The notes: generated by a model not told the origin, from the sequence alone. DNA of 64,000 nucleotides from C7867-006 sp035438705 (GCA_035438705.1 DAORIV010000001.1:1-64000), one strand, 5' to 3'. Shown: positions 42,027 to 50,766, counted from the stretch's first letter. A program made the numbers and translations.

Positions 42027-42148
42027 CAGGTTGTCTACGGTAAATTACTATGACAGGCTTTGCCATAATGGCGGCCAAATTGCTGGCTTATCCTTCGGGG
42101 ACCAGCTTACGAATTAGCGCGGGTAAGTCACATGACAGCCCGCGTTTT
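42027..42148 (+). ncRNA. Candidate small structured ncRNA C
   Basis: About 122 nt between recJ and the RNase H gene. Contains GCCAT aATGGC, a long hairpin GCTGG ... CC ttcg GG ... CCAGC, and a terminator CGCGGG / CCCGCG (42118-42144) followed by TTTT. The terminator T-run abuts the TGC-TATAAT promoter of the next gene. No ORF and much higher GC than the flanks. Family not recognised. Confidence 0.55.
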
Positions 42149-42162
42149 GCTATAATAAAAAA

Positions 42163-42837
42163 ATGATAAAGATTTTTACTGATGGTAGTAGTAGAGGCAA
42201 TCCAGGTCCTGGGGGATGGGGAGCAATAATTGTTTTGGAGGACAGGGTTATTGAGCTTGGGGGAAGAGAGGACGAAACTACAAATAATCGCATGGAACTT
42301 TCTGCAGTTTTAGAGTCTCTGAAATATATAAAAAATGAACATAACTTAGAAATAAACACAGATTCTGCTTATGTGTTAAACGGTGCTACACGATGGGTCA
42401 AAGGTTGGGTAAAAAATAATTGGAAAACTAGTACAAAAGATCATGTGTTAAACAAAGATTTATGGGAGCAAATGCTTGAGCTTACAACCCACAGAAATAT
42501 TTCTTGGAATTTACTCAAGGGTCACTCAGGACACTCAGCAAACGAGAGGTGTGATGTTATCGCAACATCCTTTGCCGACAATGCTCCGGTAGTTTTGTAT
42601 GTTGGATCAAAAGACAGATACGGAGTAAATGTAAATCAAACTATTTCAAAAACAGAAGGTAAATCAAAAAGCAAAACAAAAGCGTATTCGTATATAAGTA
42701 TGGTAGATAACGAAATACAAGTTCACAAAACTTGGGACGAATGCAAAGCAAGAGTAAACGGCAAAAGTGGTGCGCGATACAAGAAATCTACATCTCCAGA
42801 AAACGAAGAAGAAATTATTGCGGATTTTGGGGAATAG
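42163..42837 (+). CDS. rnhA: Ribonuclease HI with C-terminal viroplasmin-like domain
   Basis: 224 residues. N-terminal RNase H fold with catalytic FTDGSSRGNPGPGGWG (Asp), NRMELSAVLESL (Glu), NTDSAYVLNG (Asp) and GHSGHSANERCDVIA (Asp), ending about 145. A Lys/Ser linker leads to a C-terminal module VHKTWDECKARVNGKSGARYKKS resembling the caulimovirus viroplasmin/hybrid-binding domain, which in eukaryotic RNase H1 is N-terminal. TGC-TATAAT (42151-42156) ends exactly 6 nt before the ATG. Confidence 0.92.
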   Translation: MIKIFTDGSSRGNPGPGGWGAIIVLEDRVIELGGREDETTNNRMELSAVLESLKYIKNEHNLEINTDSAYVLNGATRWVKGWVKNNWKTSTKDHVLNKDLWEQMLELTTHRNISWNLLKGHSGHSANERCDVIATSFADNAPVVLYVGSKDRYGVNVNQTISKTEGKSKSKTKAYSYISMVDNEIQVHKTWDECKARVNGKSGARYKKSTSPENEEEIIADFGE

Positions 42838-42838
42838 A

Positions 42839-42958
42839 ATCTCATCCTCCTCATAACTTTTTTAGAAACAGAATATCCGTCTGATGGCGGATTTCTTCGC
42901 ACTCATCTCTACACTAACTCCGCGATGTTCTAAAAAATTATGAGTCGACTGGATTCTT
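42839..42958 (+). repeat. Long 3' hairpin after RNase H gene
   Basis: GAATC ... CTCATAACTTTTTTAGAA pairs with TTCTAAAAAATTATGAG ... GGATTC; an inner ATCCG / CGGAT stem-loop lies on the left arm. It begins at the TAG stop, like the pilC and PilX-like hairpins, but with a different sequence. Likely a 3' UTR element or terminator. Confidence 0.65.
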
Positions 42959-42994
42959 ATTTGCCTAATGTTTAAATATAAGTAGAGTATTGGC

Positions 42995-44452
42995 ATGATA
43001 CTTTCTGCTACTTTTGGTTTCATTTCGGGCATTGCTTTGGCTTCGTTTGTACATATTACTACCGTATATTTTTACACCCTATCTTTCGTTGTCTTGCTCT
43101 GTTTTATATATAGATATTTTGTAGAAGGTGAGGATAGAAAAAGACTGACTATGTTTACAGTCTTTTTTCTTTTTGTATTGGTTGGAGTTTTACGGGTGAA
43201 TATTTCTAACTTATATTCACAGTCAAAACTTTCAGAGTTTGAAAATAAAAAAGTACAGATAGTTGGTGCTGTTGTTTCTGAGCCGGATGTACGCGAGAAA
43301 AACACCAAACTAACCATTGAAACAGAAATTGTTGATGGAAATAAAATAAAAGAAAAAATTCTTATCTCTGTTCCGCTATACCCAGAGTTTCAATATGGGG
43401 ATAAGGTTTCAGGGGTTGTTTCACTTCAAAAACCAAAAGAAATAGAATCAGAAGATGGAAGAGTTTTTGACTATGGCGGTTACTTAAGAGTGCGTGGGAT
43501 ATGGTACACATCTAGTTACACCTCTCTTACACTACTCTCCTCTGGTAATGGAAACAGTATTAAAACATTGTTATTCAAAACCAAAAAACTTTTCACAAAT
43601 TCTATACAAAAAGTTTTACCAGAACCAGAGTCCAGTTTACTTGGGGGACTACTTTTAGGAAGTAAACAAAGTTTGGGGAAAGAGTTACTTACAGAGTTTC
43701 AACGAACTGGTGTTTCACATATAGTGGTTCTCTCTGGTTACAATATTGCCATTGTTAGTGAAAGTATAATTAATTTTCTAAAATTTTTACCCAAAAATGT
43801 TTCTTTTGGTTTTGGTGTATTAGGAATTATTTTATTTACAATGCTTGCAGGTAGTGGTGCCTCTGGAGTCCGAGCTTCTATTATGGTTTTGGTTGCACTA
43901 TTGGCAAAACATTTTAATCGTGAATACAAAGCAAGTAGAGTTTTGGGTTTTACAATTATTTTAATGCTTGCGCCCAATCCACTTCTATTAGTTTTTGATC
44001 CTTCTTTTCAATTATCTATTCTGGCTACGATTGGTATTGTGTATGTTTCACCAATTGTTGAAACTTATTTTGAAGGTGTTACAAATAAATGGGGGATAAG
44101 AGAAACTCTATCAACTACTGTGGCCACACAAATAACAGTTCTTCCATTTCTAGTATTCAATACAGGTTTGCTTTCACTTGTTTCACTTCCTGTAAATGTT
44201 TTGATTCTTGGAACAATACCCATAACTATGTTTCTCGGATTTACAACAGGACTACTTGGATTAATTAATTTTTATCTTTCAGTCATTCCAGGATTTTTTA
44301 CCTACTGGCTTTTATGGTATCAATTAAAAGTAGTTCATTTAGGTTCATCAATTTCATTTGGAGCAATAAATCTTCCATTATTCAATCCAGTAATAGTAAT
44401 TTTTATCTACGCATTTATTTTTACTGTTTTATATAAACTAAGGAAAGTTTAA
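42995..44452 (+). CDS. comEC: ComEC/Rec2-type DNA uptake channel (N-terminal and competence domains)
   Basis: 485 residues. N-terminal helices, an OB-like DUF4131 region (VQIVGAVVSEPDVREKNTKLTIETE), then the competence domain beginning LGGLLLGSKQSLGKELLTEFQRTGVSHIVVLSGYNI, with GASGVRASIMV and about nine helices. The C-terminal metallo-beta-lactamase domain found in full-length ComEC is absent and is encoded separately at 45085-45987. Imports single-stranded DNA across the inner membrane. TAGAGT (42983-42988) ends 6 nt before the ATG. Confidence 0.93.
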   Translation: MILSATFGFISGIALASFVHITTVYFYTLSFVVLLCFIYRYFVEGEDRKRLTMFTVFFLFVLVGVLRVNISNLYSQSKLSEFENKKVQIVGAVVSEPDVREKNTKLTIETEIVDGNKIKEKILISVPLYPEFQYGDKVSGVVSLQKPKEIESEDGRVFDYGGYLRVRGIWYTSSYTSLTLLSSGNGNSIKTLLFKTKKLFTNSIQKVLPEPESSLLGGLLLGSKQSLGKELLTEFQRTGVSHIVVLSGYNIAIVSESIINFLKFLPKNVSFGFGVLGIILFTMLAGSGASGVRASIMVLVALLAKHFNREYKASRVLGFTIILMLAPNPLLLVFDPSFQLSILATIGIVYVSPIVETYFEGVTNKWGIRETLSTTVATQITVLPFLVFNTGLLSLVSLPVNVLILGTIPITMFLGFTTGLLGLINFYLSVIPGFFTYWLLWYQLKVVHLGSSISFGAINLPLFNPVIVIFIYAFIFTVLYKLRKV

Positions 44453-45046
44453 CTATTTTACTTCCAAGAAATTTTTTTCTATTACACTCCAGTTTAGGTT
44501 TGCGAAGAAATCTTCTACATATTGTTTCTTGCCACTTGGTTGGTAGTCTGCGACATATGAATGTTCCCACATATCAAGAGCAAGTATTGGAGCGCATCCT
44601 TGTAGTTGTCCCAAGTGTTGTTCGTCCACCCATGATGTAAGTAGTTTATTTTCTTTTTTATCAAACCAAAGCATTGCCCAGCCAATACCTCTAATCATCG
44701 CGATTGTTTTAAAGTACTTTAGAAAAGTTTCTACTGTTCCATAATTTTCTTCAATAGCTTTTTTCAGTTGTCCATCGGAAAGGGGGGTAGCTCCACCTGA
44801 CAAAGACTCAAAATAGATTTCATGATTTCTCATCCCATTGTACTCAAAACTGAATCGTCTAATTAATTCATTCATTACATAAGTATTTTTCTCAGCATCC
44901 TCCGTCCACAATTCAAATAATTTTTGGTTTACTAAATTAGCATTTTTAACATATCCAGAATACAGCTTTAGATGCTCTTCAATATTTTTTGCCGAAATAC
45001 CTTTTAACTCCCCAAGATTAAATTTTTTCTCTTCAAATTGTGCCAT
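44453..45046 (-). CDS. sodA: Superoxide dismutase, Fe/Mn type
   Basis: 197 residues from the ATG at 45046 (MAQFEEKKFNLGELKG); an upstream extension is atypical. Metal ligands: His in ISAKNIEEHLKLYSGYVKN, His in MRNHEIYFESL, and Asp/His in LALDMWEHSYVADY. Ends NLNWSVIEKNF. Fe versus Mn cannot be decided. Converts superoxide to peroxide and oxygen. It sits on the opposite strand between the two ComEC parts. Confidence 0.95.
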   Translation of the reverse strand: MAQFEEKKFNLGELKGISAKNIEEHLKLYSGYVKNANLVNQKLFELWTEDAEKNTYVMNELIRRFSFEYNGMRNHEIYFESLSGGATPLSDGQLKKAIEENYGTVETFLKYFKTIAMIRGIGWAMLWFDKKENKLLTSWVDEQHLGQLQGCAPILALDMWEHSYVADYQPSGKKQYVEDFFANLNWSVIEKNFLEVK

Positions 45047-45084
45047 GTTTAGTTTTATATTTATTAATATGTATACTATATCAC

Positions 45085-45987
45085 ATGGAGGAAGTCTCAT
45101 TTTATAGGAAGTATTTAAAGTGGTATTTTATTTTAGGTCTACTGGTTATAGTAATCCTTCTTTTATATGCAGTATTTTTTAAAAACACTGAGGGGGTTTT
45201 GAAATTCACCATTATGGATGTGGGGCAAGGGGATAGTATATATATCGAGTCTCCAACAGGAGTCCAGATAATTGTAGATGGTGGTCCTGGTAATAATCTT
45301 TTAAAAGAAATACCAAAAGTTTTGCCATGGTATGACAGAAGTGTGGATATGATTTTTGTGACCAATCCTGATAGTGATCATTATGAAGGGTTTATTAAGT
45401 TTTTAGACAAGTATTCAGTTGGGGGCCTCGTGGAATCCGGAACAACAAATAGTTATAGTGCTTTTGTGGTTTTTCAGGAAAAGATAAAAGAAAAAGGTAT
45501 TACAAAAACTCTAGCTCGTAGAGGGCTGACAATAGATATAGGTGGAGGAGCATATATTCAGATACTTTTTCCAGATAGAAATGTTTCTGAGGTCAGTCCA
45601 AACACAGGCTCAATTGTAATGAAGCTTGTATATGGAGACACTTCAGTTTTGCTACAAGGTGATTCTGTTGCAAGTATTGAGCAATACCTATTAGAAATTG
45701 ATGGCGATTATTTAAATAGTGATATTTTAAAAGTGGGGCATCATGGTTCCAAGACTAGCAGTGTAAAAGAGTATGTTGAAAAAGTGTCACCAGACTATGC
45801 TGTTATTTCTGCGGGTTCGGATAATAGTTACGGGCATCCACATAAAGAAGTTATCGAGACGTTAAGAGATTTGAACATTAAAATAATAACAACATGCAAT
45901 AATGGTGCTATATATTTTGAATCAGATGGTAAAGATTTTGTTTTAAAAAATAGAAATACAGAAGAGGTTGAAGTGGGTTGCAAATAA
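45085..45987 (+). CDS. ComEC-type metallo-beta-lactamase hydrolase, membrane-anchored
   Basis: 300 residues. One N-terminal helix (WYFILGLLVIVILLLYAVFF) then the ComEC C-terminal hydrolase domain: FTIMDVGQGDSIYIE, VDGGPGNN, VTNPDSDHYEGF (the usual first His of H-x-D-x-D-H is Asn), LLQGDSVASIE and VGHHGSKTS. Likely degrades or processes the non-transported DNA strand alongside the ComEC channel. TATACT (45072-45077) ends 7 nt before this ATG, which excludes the longer frame that starts inside sodA. Confidence 0.88.
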   Translation: MEEVSFYRKYLKWYFILGLLVIVILLLYAVFFKNTEGVLKFTIMDVGQGDSIYIESPTGVQIIVDGGPGNNLLKEIPKVLPWYDRSVDMIFVTNPDSDHYEGFIKFLDKYSVGGLVESGTTNSYSAFVVFQEKIKEKGITKTLARRGLTIDIGGGAYIQILFPDRNVSEVSPNTGSIVMKLVYGDTSVLLQGDSVASIEQYLLEIDGDYLNSDILKVGHHGSKTSSVKEYVEKVSPDYAVISAGSDNSYGHPHKEVIETLRDLNIKIITTCNNGAIYFESDGKDFVLKNRNTEEVEVGCK

Positions 45988-46034
45988 TTGACTAAATGAC
46001 AAAAAATGTTATTGTGTGTTTGGAGGGTATTCAT

Positions 46035-46247
46035 TTGGCGTACGAACTCAGGTACAGGGTAGCGGGTGAGAGTGTGATGAGTGGTATCGAGAAGTTGTCT
46101 GGGAGTCACGACTCAGCACTCGCACAAGCAAAACATCTGGCACAGAATCTTGCCTTTTCACCGAACAATCTCTCGGATTTCACTTTCTGTGGTCCAAACG
46201 GAGAAAGGATCCCGATCCAAGTGACCAGAGAAAGAGTTCCAGGGTAA
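46035..46247 (+). CDS. Small hypothetical protein
   Basis: 70 residues from a TTG start preceded by a strong GGAGGG 7 nt upstream. A longer ATG-initiated frame begins at 45996 without a ribosome-binding site, so the TTG is preferred. A TTGACT at 45988-45993 with a weak TATTGT -10 could be its promoter. Sequence is soluble and mildly basic (VSFG-free, ending QVTRERVPG), no motif recognised. Closed by its own terminator at 46251-46286. Confidence 0.5.
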   Translation: MAYELRYRVAGESVMSGIEKLSGSHDSALAQAKHLAQNLAFSPNNLSDFTFCGPNGERIPIQVTRERVPG

Positions 46248-46250
46248 TAC

Positions 46251-46286
46251 AAAACGACCGGTTCCATTAGGACCCGGTCGTTTTTA
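46251..46286 (+). terminator. Terminator after small ORF
   Basis: AAAACGACCGG ttccattagga CCCGGTCGTTTTT; on the minus strand it also serves rpmB. Confidence 0.85.
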
Positions 46287-46298
46287 GTTTTGTATAAA

Positions 46299-46541
46299 CT
46301 ATACTATTCCTGCTTTATGGAGAGTTGCGTAAGCCCCGTTCTTTTGAATGGTTTTTATTCCTTTTGCAGATAGTGTTAAAGTCACTGACTTTTTAAGTTC
46401 AGGTATGTATATTCTCTTTTTTTGAAGGTTAGGATATCTTCTTCTGATACCAGTTGGGTTAAACTGGGTTGCACGAGTTCTGTTAGAGTATCCTCCTCCT
46501 AATTTAGACGTCTTTCCTGTAATGTCGCATACTTTTGCCAT
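46299..46541 (-). CDS. rpmB: 50S ribosomal protein L28
   Basis: 80 residues. AKVCDITGKTSKLGGGYSNR start and NLQKKRIYIPELKKSVTLTLSAKGIKTI are the L28 signatures. Single Cys only, so the zinc-binding variant is absent. A CATATT box ends 7 nt before the ATG. Convergent with the small ORF, sharing its terminator. Confidence 0.95.
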   Translation of the reverse strand: MAKVCDITGKTSKLGGGYSNRTRATQFNPTGIRRRYPNLQKKRIYIPELKKSVTLTLSAKGIKTIQKNGAYATLHKAGIV

Positions 46542-46573
46542 AGTGTGGAATATGTTAGCATATTATCTACATA

Positions 46574-47188
46574 ATGCAAATAGATTTCATATTCTCAATA
46601 GTAATATTAATATTTTCCGTAGTTGTTCATGAGGTGGCTCATGGCTATATGGCGTATATGCTAGGGGACAACACAGCTAAATATGAAGGTAGATTAAATC
46701 TCAATCCACTGAACCATTTAGAACTTTTTGGTTCATTTTTATTGCCAGTTGCCTCATATTTTCTAGGAGGTTTCATTATCGGTTGGGCAAAACCAGTGCC
46801 ATTTAACCCATATAATCTAAGGGACCAAAAATGGGGTGAAGCTAAGGTTGCAATGGCAGGACCTCTTTCAAATATACTAATAGCTCTATTTTTCGGATTA
46901 CTAATACGCTTCGGTATCCTCACTTCACTAGGAGAATCCTTTTTATATATAGGGACAATGATTGTGTTTATTAATCTTGTACTTGCTACATTTAATTTAA
47001 TCCCGATACCTCCACTAGATGGCTCGAAAATACTGTTTTCATTTTTACCGTATAGTAAAAACAACATAAGAGACTGGATGGAACAGAATGGTATTTTCCT
47101 CATGTTGTTTTTTGTATTTTTCTTGTGGAAGTTTATTGTGCCTATTGTTTACTGGGAATTCATACTCATTACCGGTTTGAGTATATAA
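46574..47188 (+). CDS. Site-2 protease-like M50 metalloprotease
   Basis: 204 residues, mostly membrane. Zinc-binding VVHEVAHGYMAYMLGD (HExxH) near residue 20 and the third ligand motif NLIPIPPLDGSKIL at about 143-156. The minimal membrane protease has no PDZ domain. Family members cut membrane-embedded substrates such as anti-sigma factors; the substrate here is unknown. TATTAT (46561-46566) ends 7 nt before the ATG. Confidence 0.9.
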   Translation: MQIDFIFSIVILIFSVVVHEVAHGYMAYMLGDNTAKYEGRLNLNPLNHLELFGSFLLPVASYFLGGFIIGWAKPVPFNPYNLRDQKWGEAKVAMAGPLSNILIALFFGLLIRFGILTSLGESFLYIGTMIVFINLVLATFNLIPIPPLDGSKILFSFLPYSKNNIRDWMEQNGIFLMLFFVFFLWKFIVPIVYWEFILITGLSI

Positions 47189-47208
47189 ATTGATATATAG
47201 AAGAACAG

Positions 47209-47237
47209 TTGCATTTTTCTCAAGGATATATTAGAGT
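47209..47237 (+). promoter_or_regulatory. rpsL promoter
   Basis: TTGCAT (47209-47214), 17-nt spacer, TAGAGT (47232-47237), 9 nt before the rpsL ATG. Confidence 0.65.
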
Positions 47238-47246
47238 AACCCGTAC

Positions 47247-47660
47247 ATGTCAACGATAAATCAATTGGTTAGAAGAAGAAGAAAGAATGTTAAAACAAAG
47301 CCGAAGGCCGTGGCTCTTACTCGTGGTTTCAATAACCTTACAAACAGACCTGTATTTTATCCTGCACCTTTTAAAAGAGGTGTGTGTACAAAGGTGACTA
47401 CAAAAACTCCAAAGAAACCTAACTCAGCTATTCGAAAGATTGCGAGAGTCAGACTTACAAATGGTATGGAAGTAACAGCATATATTCCTGGAATGGGACA
47501 CAACCTGCAAGAACACTCAGTTGTTCTACTTAGAGGTGGAAAGGTTAAAGACGTTGGCGTTAGATACACTATAGTTAGAGGTATGCTAGATGCTACAGGA
47601 GTAGAGAAGAGAATGAAGGGTCGTTCAAGATACGGTGCAAAGAGACCAAAAGCTAAATAA
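47247..47660 (+). CDS. rpsL: 30S ribosomal protein S12
   Basis: 137 residues. TINQLVRRRRKNVKTKPK start, TKTPKKPNSAIRKIARVRL (the loop with the streptomycin-critical Lys is wild-type), RGGKVKDVGVRYTIVRG and the basic tail. Decoding-site protein. Followed after 11 nt by rpsG, in the classical str order. Confidence 0.97.
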   Translation: MSTINQLVRRRRKNVKTKPKAVALTRGFNNLTNRPVFYPAPFKRGVCTKVTTKTPKKPNSAIRKIARVRLTNGMEVTAYIPGMGHNLQEHSVVLLRGGKVKDVGVRYTIVRGMLDATGVEKRMKGRSRYGAKRPKAK

Positions 47661-47671
47661 TTTAAAAACAA

Positions 47672-48142
47672 ATGCGAAGAAAAGTTACAAATAGAAATAT
47701 AGTTGGACCAGATAGTAAATACAACTCAGAAAAGGTTGGTAAATTTGTTAATTACATAATGTGGAGAGGTCAAAAAGAAACAGCAAGAGGTATTGTTTAT
47801 GAGGCAATGGATATAGTAAAGGATACTGCCAAAGTAGAGGATCCGATGGAAGTTTTTGATACAGCCTTGAAAAACTCCGGACCACTTACAGAAGTAAGAA
47901 GTAGAAGAGTTGGAGGTGCTAACTACCAAATTCCGAGAGAAGTAAGACCAGAAAGAAGAACTTTCCTTGCTATGAAATGGATTATAGAAGCAGCAAGAGA
48001 TGGAAAGGGAGCTCCTATGGCAAAAAGACTAGCTGATGAAATACTACTAGCAGCTAAAAACGAAGGTAAGGCGGTGAAGAAGAGAGAAGATACACATAAG
48101 ATGGCAGAAGCTAACAAAGCTTTCGCACACCTTGCATGGTAA
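47672..48142 (+). CDS. rpsG: 30S ribosomal protein S7
   Basis: 156 residues, full length. VGKFVNYIMWRGQKETARGIVYEAMDIV, VRSRRVGGANYQIPREVRPERR and the C-terminal HKMAEANKAFAHLAW. Primary binding protein of the 3' domain of 16S rRNA. Ends at a terminator, so fusA has its own promoter. Confidence 0.97.
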   Translation: MRRKVTNRNIVGPDSKYNSEKVGKFVNYIMWRGQKETARGIVYEAMDIVKDTAKVEDPMEVFDTALKNSGPLTEVRSRRVGGANYQIPREVRPERRTFLAMKWIIEAARDGKGAPMAKRLADEILLAAKNEGKAVKKREDTHKMAEANKAFAHLAW

Positions 48143-48145
48143 AAG

Positions 48146-48169
48146 AAAATCCCCTGAAGGGGATTTTTT
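48146..48169 (+). terminator. Terminator after rpsG
   Basis: AAAATCCCC tgaa GGGGATTTTTT. Confidence 0.85.
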
Positions 48170-48191
48170 ATAATGAAACTTTGCAATAAAA

Positions 48192-48218
48192 ACAAAGGCC
48201 TCATGACGAGGCCTTTTG
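48192..48218 (-). terminator. Terminator of the 76-aa minus-strand gene
   Basis: AAAGGCCTC gtca GAGGCCTTT-type stem with TTTTT on the minus strand. Confidence 0.8.
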
Positions 48219-48221
48219 TAA

Positions 48222-48452
48222 CTATTGTTCTGGTGGAAATTCGATCTGTTCGACCGGTTTCCATTCAGCGAGTTCACGAGTCAGAACATGACCTTTCCTT
48301 TCTCCTTCTTTTGCGACAACAGTTATGGTAACTGTCATGCCTCTCGGCGTAAATGTTGCCGAAACAGGGTTGAATAGGATGAGGTTTCTGGTGACACCAC
48401 TGTTACGAGCCCCACCAGCACGTCGTACAATTTCGGGGATAGTTGCTTTCAA
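48222..48452 (-). CDS. Small hypothetical protein (TTG start)
   Basis: 76 residues: IPEIVRRAGGARNSGVTRNLILFNPVSATFTPRGMTVTITVVA... ending in acidic VEQIEFPPEQ. It starts at TTG with a strong GGAGG 5 nt upstream (GGAGGAAAC then TTG) and ends 4 nt before its own terminator. It is antisense-oriented within the str cluster, between rpsG and fusA. The N-terminus looks like a short helix followed by beta strands. No family recognised. Confidence 0.55.
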   Translation of the reverse strand: MKATIPEIVRRAGGARNSGVTRNLILFNPVSATFTPRGMTVTITVVAKEGERKGHVLTRELAEWKPVEQIEFPPEQ

Positions 48453-48495
48453 GTTTCCTCCGTCTTTTATGGATTTTTACATATGATAAATTCAA

Positions 48496-48524
48496 TTGCA
48501 ATATGGGTGTTTTTAGTATATAGT
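48496..48524 (+). promoter_or_regulatory. fusA promoter
   Basis: TTGCAA (48496-48501), 17-nt spacer, TATAGT (48519-48524). The leader opens with a small ACCC AATT GGGT palindrome followed by TTTTTT (48537-48553), a possible attenuator. Confidence 0.65.
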
Positions 48525-48590
48525 TTTCGTTGAATTACCCAATTGGGTTTTTTCTTTACTTTAGTAAAATTAATAATTATAAATTTATTT

Positions 48591-50732
48591 ATGAATCGCG
48601 ATTATACATTAGATAAGGTTAGAAATTTTGGGATCATTGCTCACATTGATGCAGGTAAAACTACTACATCAGAACGTGTACTTTTCTACACAGGAATGAC
48701 GCACAAAATTGGTGAAGTGCATGAGGGAGAAACAGTTACTGACTGGATGGAGCAGGAGCGTGAAAGAGGAATTACGATCACGGCCGCTGCTATTACTTGT
48801 TTCTGGAATCCAACATACATGCCTAAGGGCCAAAGACCTGAGTACCGTTTCAACATTATTGATACTCCAGGTCACATTGATTTTACAGCAGAAGTAAAGA
48901 GATCTCTTCGAGTGCTAGACGGTGCAGTGGTTGTGTTTGACGGAGTTGCTGGGGTAGAACCGCAGTCAGAAACTAACTGGAGATATGCTGATGATGGAAA
49001 TGTTCCAAGAATTTGTTTTATCAATAAACTAGATAGAACAGGAGCATCTTTTGAAAGAAGTTACGCATCTATTTTAGACAGACTTACAAAAAATGCTGTA
49101 AGAGTTCAAATACCAATTGGACTAGAAGAAAACTTCCAGGGAGTTATTGATCTTTTGAAAATGAAAGCATTCTACTTTGAGGGTAATATGGGTATGAACA
49201 TTCGTGAGGAAGAAATTCCAGCAGAATTTCTGGAGGAGGCTAAAAAATATAGAGCTGAACTTGTTGAAAAAATTGTAGAACAAGATGATGCTTTGATGTC
49301 AGCATATCTAGATGGAAAGGAGCCTTCATTTGAGGATATGAAGAAAACTTTAAGAGCAGCTACTCTTAAGGTAAAACTTATTCCTGTTTTCGCTGGCTCA
49401 GCATTGAAAAACAAAGGTGTACAACTTGTACTGGATGGTGTTGTTGATTATCTACCAAGTCCTATTGATGTTCCGCCAGTTCACGGTATTGATCCAAAAA
49501 CAAATGCAGAAATATTTAGAAACTCATCTGATACAGAACCTTTTGCTGCTCTTGCTTTCAAACTTCAAAACGATCCATTCGTAGGACAACTTACTTTCTT
49601 CAGAGTTTATTCAGGAAGTATAGAAGCTGGTACATACATATATAATGCAACTACAGGAGAGAAAGAAAGACTAGGTCGTATTGTGCGATTGCAAGCTGAC
49701 AAACGTGAAGAAGTTAAAAAAGTTTTCGCAGGAGAAATCGCTGCAGCTGTAGGACTAAAGTCTGCGAAAACTTCTCATACACTTTGTGATGAAAACAATC
49801 CTATAATTCTAGATCCAATCAAGTTCGTAGCTCCTGTGGTGTCTCTACGTATTGAACCAAAAACTAAAGCAGACCAAGAAAAAATGGGTATGGCTTTGAA
49901 GAAACTTTCTGATGAAGATCCAACTTTCGTGATCTCTTCAAACACAGATACTGGTGAATCAATTATTTCAGGAATGGGTGAGCTACACCTTGAAATCATG
50001 GTTGATCGTATGAAAAGAGAGTTTGGTGTAGAAGTAAATGTTGGTAAGCCACAAGTTGCATATAGAGAAACTATTCTTGGAGAGGCAGAGGCTGAACACA
50101 AATACATCAAGCAAACTGGAGGTAAGGGTCAATACGGTCACGTTAAACTTACAATTAAGCCAATGCAAGCTATTGAAGAGGGAGAAAAGATTCCTAAAAA
50201 TGTTAAAAGATATGAAGATTTTGAATTCATCGATAACATTAAAGGAGGAGTTATCCCACAAGAATTTATTCCAGCTGTTGAAAAGGGAGTGTATGAAGCT
50301 ATGGAAAGAGGAATTGTTGCTGGTTATAAAATGGTAAATATTTCATGTGATCTGACTTTCGGTTCATACCACGATGTGGATTCATCTGAAATCGCATACA
50401 AAATTGCAGCTTCACAAGCTTTCCAAGAAGCAGCTAAAAAGGCAAGACCAGTTATTCTCGAGCCTATCATGAAAGTTGAAGCTATAATGCCAGAGCAATT
50501 CATGGGAGACGTAACAGGTTCACTTTCAGGTAAAAGAGGACAAATAGAAGGAATGGCAGAGAGAGGAATGCTAAGAGTTATTCATGCAAAAGTTCCTCTA
50601 TCTGAAATGTTTGGTTATACAACTGATATTAGATCAATGACACAAGGAAGAGGAAGTGTGCAAATGGAATTTGATCACTATGAAGTGGTACCACCTAACG
50701 TAGAGAAGCAAATTGTTGAATCAAGAAAATAA
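48591..50732 (+). CDS. fusA: Elongation factor G
   Basis: 713 residues from the ATG at 48591. G1 AHIDAGKTTTSERVL, G2 ERGITITAAA, G3 DTPGHIDFTAEV, G4 NKLDRTG, then domains II-V ending EVVPPNVEKQIV. A longer frame from 48543 starts at TTG inside the leader and is rejected. Translocase of the ribosome. AT-rich leader with no Shine-Dalgarno. Followed by a terminator. Confidence 0.97.
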   Translation: MNRDYTLDKVRNFGIIAHIDAGKTTTSERVLFYTGMTHKIGEVHEGETVTDWMEQERERGITITAAAITCFWNPTYMPKGQRPEYRFNIIDTPGHIDFTAEVKRSLRVLDGAVVVFDGVAGVEPQSETNWRYADDGNVPRICFINKLDRTGASFERSYASILDRLTKNAVRVQIPIGLEENFQGVIDLLKMKAFYFEGNMGMNIREEEIPAEFLEEAKKYRAELVEKIVEQDDALMSAYLDGKEPSFEDMKKTLRAATLKVKLIPVFAGSALKNKGVQLVLDGVVDYLPSPIDVPPVHGIDPKTNAEIFRNSSDTEPFAALAFKLQNDPFVGQLTFFRVYSGSIEAGTYIYNATTGEKERLGRIVRLQADKREEVKKVFAGEIAAAVGLKSAKTSHTLCDENNPIILDPIKFVAPVVSLRIEPKTKADQEKMGMALKKLSDEDPTFVISSNTDTGESIISGMGELHLEIMVDRMKREFGVEVNVGKPQVAYRETILGEAEAEHKYIKQTGGKGQYGHVKLTIKPMQAIEEGEKIPKNVKRYEDFEFIDNIKGGVIPQEFIPAVEKGVYEAMERGIVAGYKMVNISCDLTFGSYHDVDSSEIAYKIAASQAFQEAAKKARPVILEPIMKVEAIMPEQFMGDVTGSLSGKRGQIEGMAERGMLRVIHAKVPLSEMFGYTTDIRSMTQGRGSVQMEFDHYEVVPPNVEKQIVESRK

Positions 50733-50740
50733 TTAAAATA

Positions 50741-50766
50741 AAAATCTCACAAAAAGTGAGATTTTT
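50741..50766 (+). terminator. Terminator after fusA
   Basis: AAAATCTCAC aaaaa GTGAGATTTTTATTTTTTT. Confidence 0.9.
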
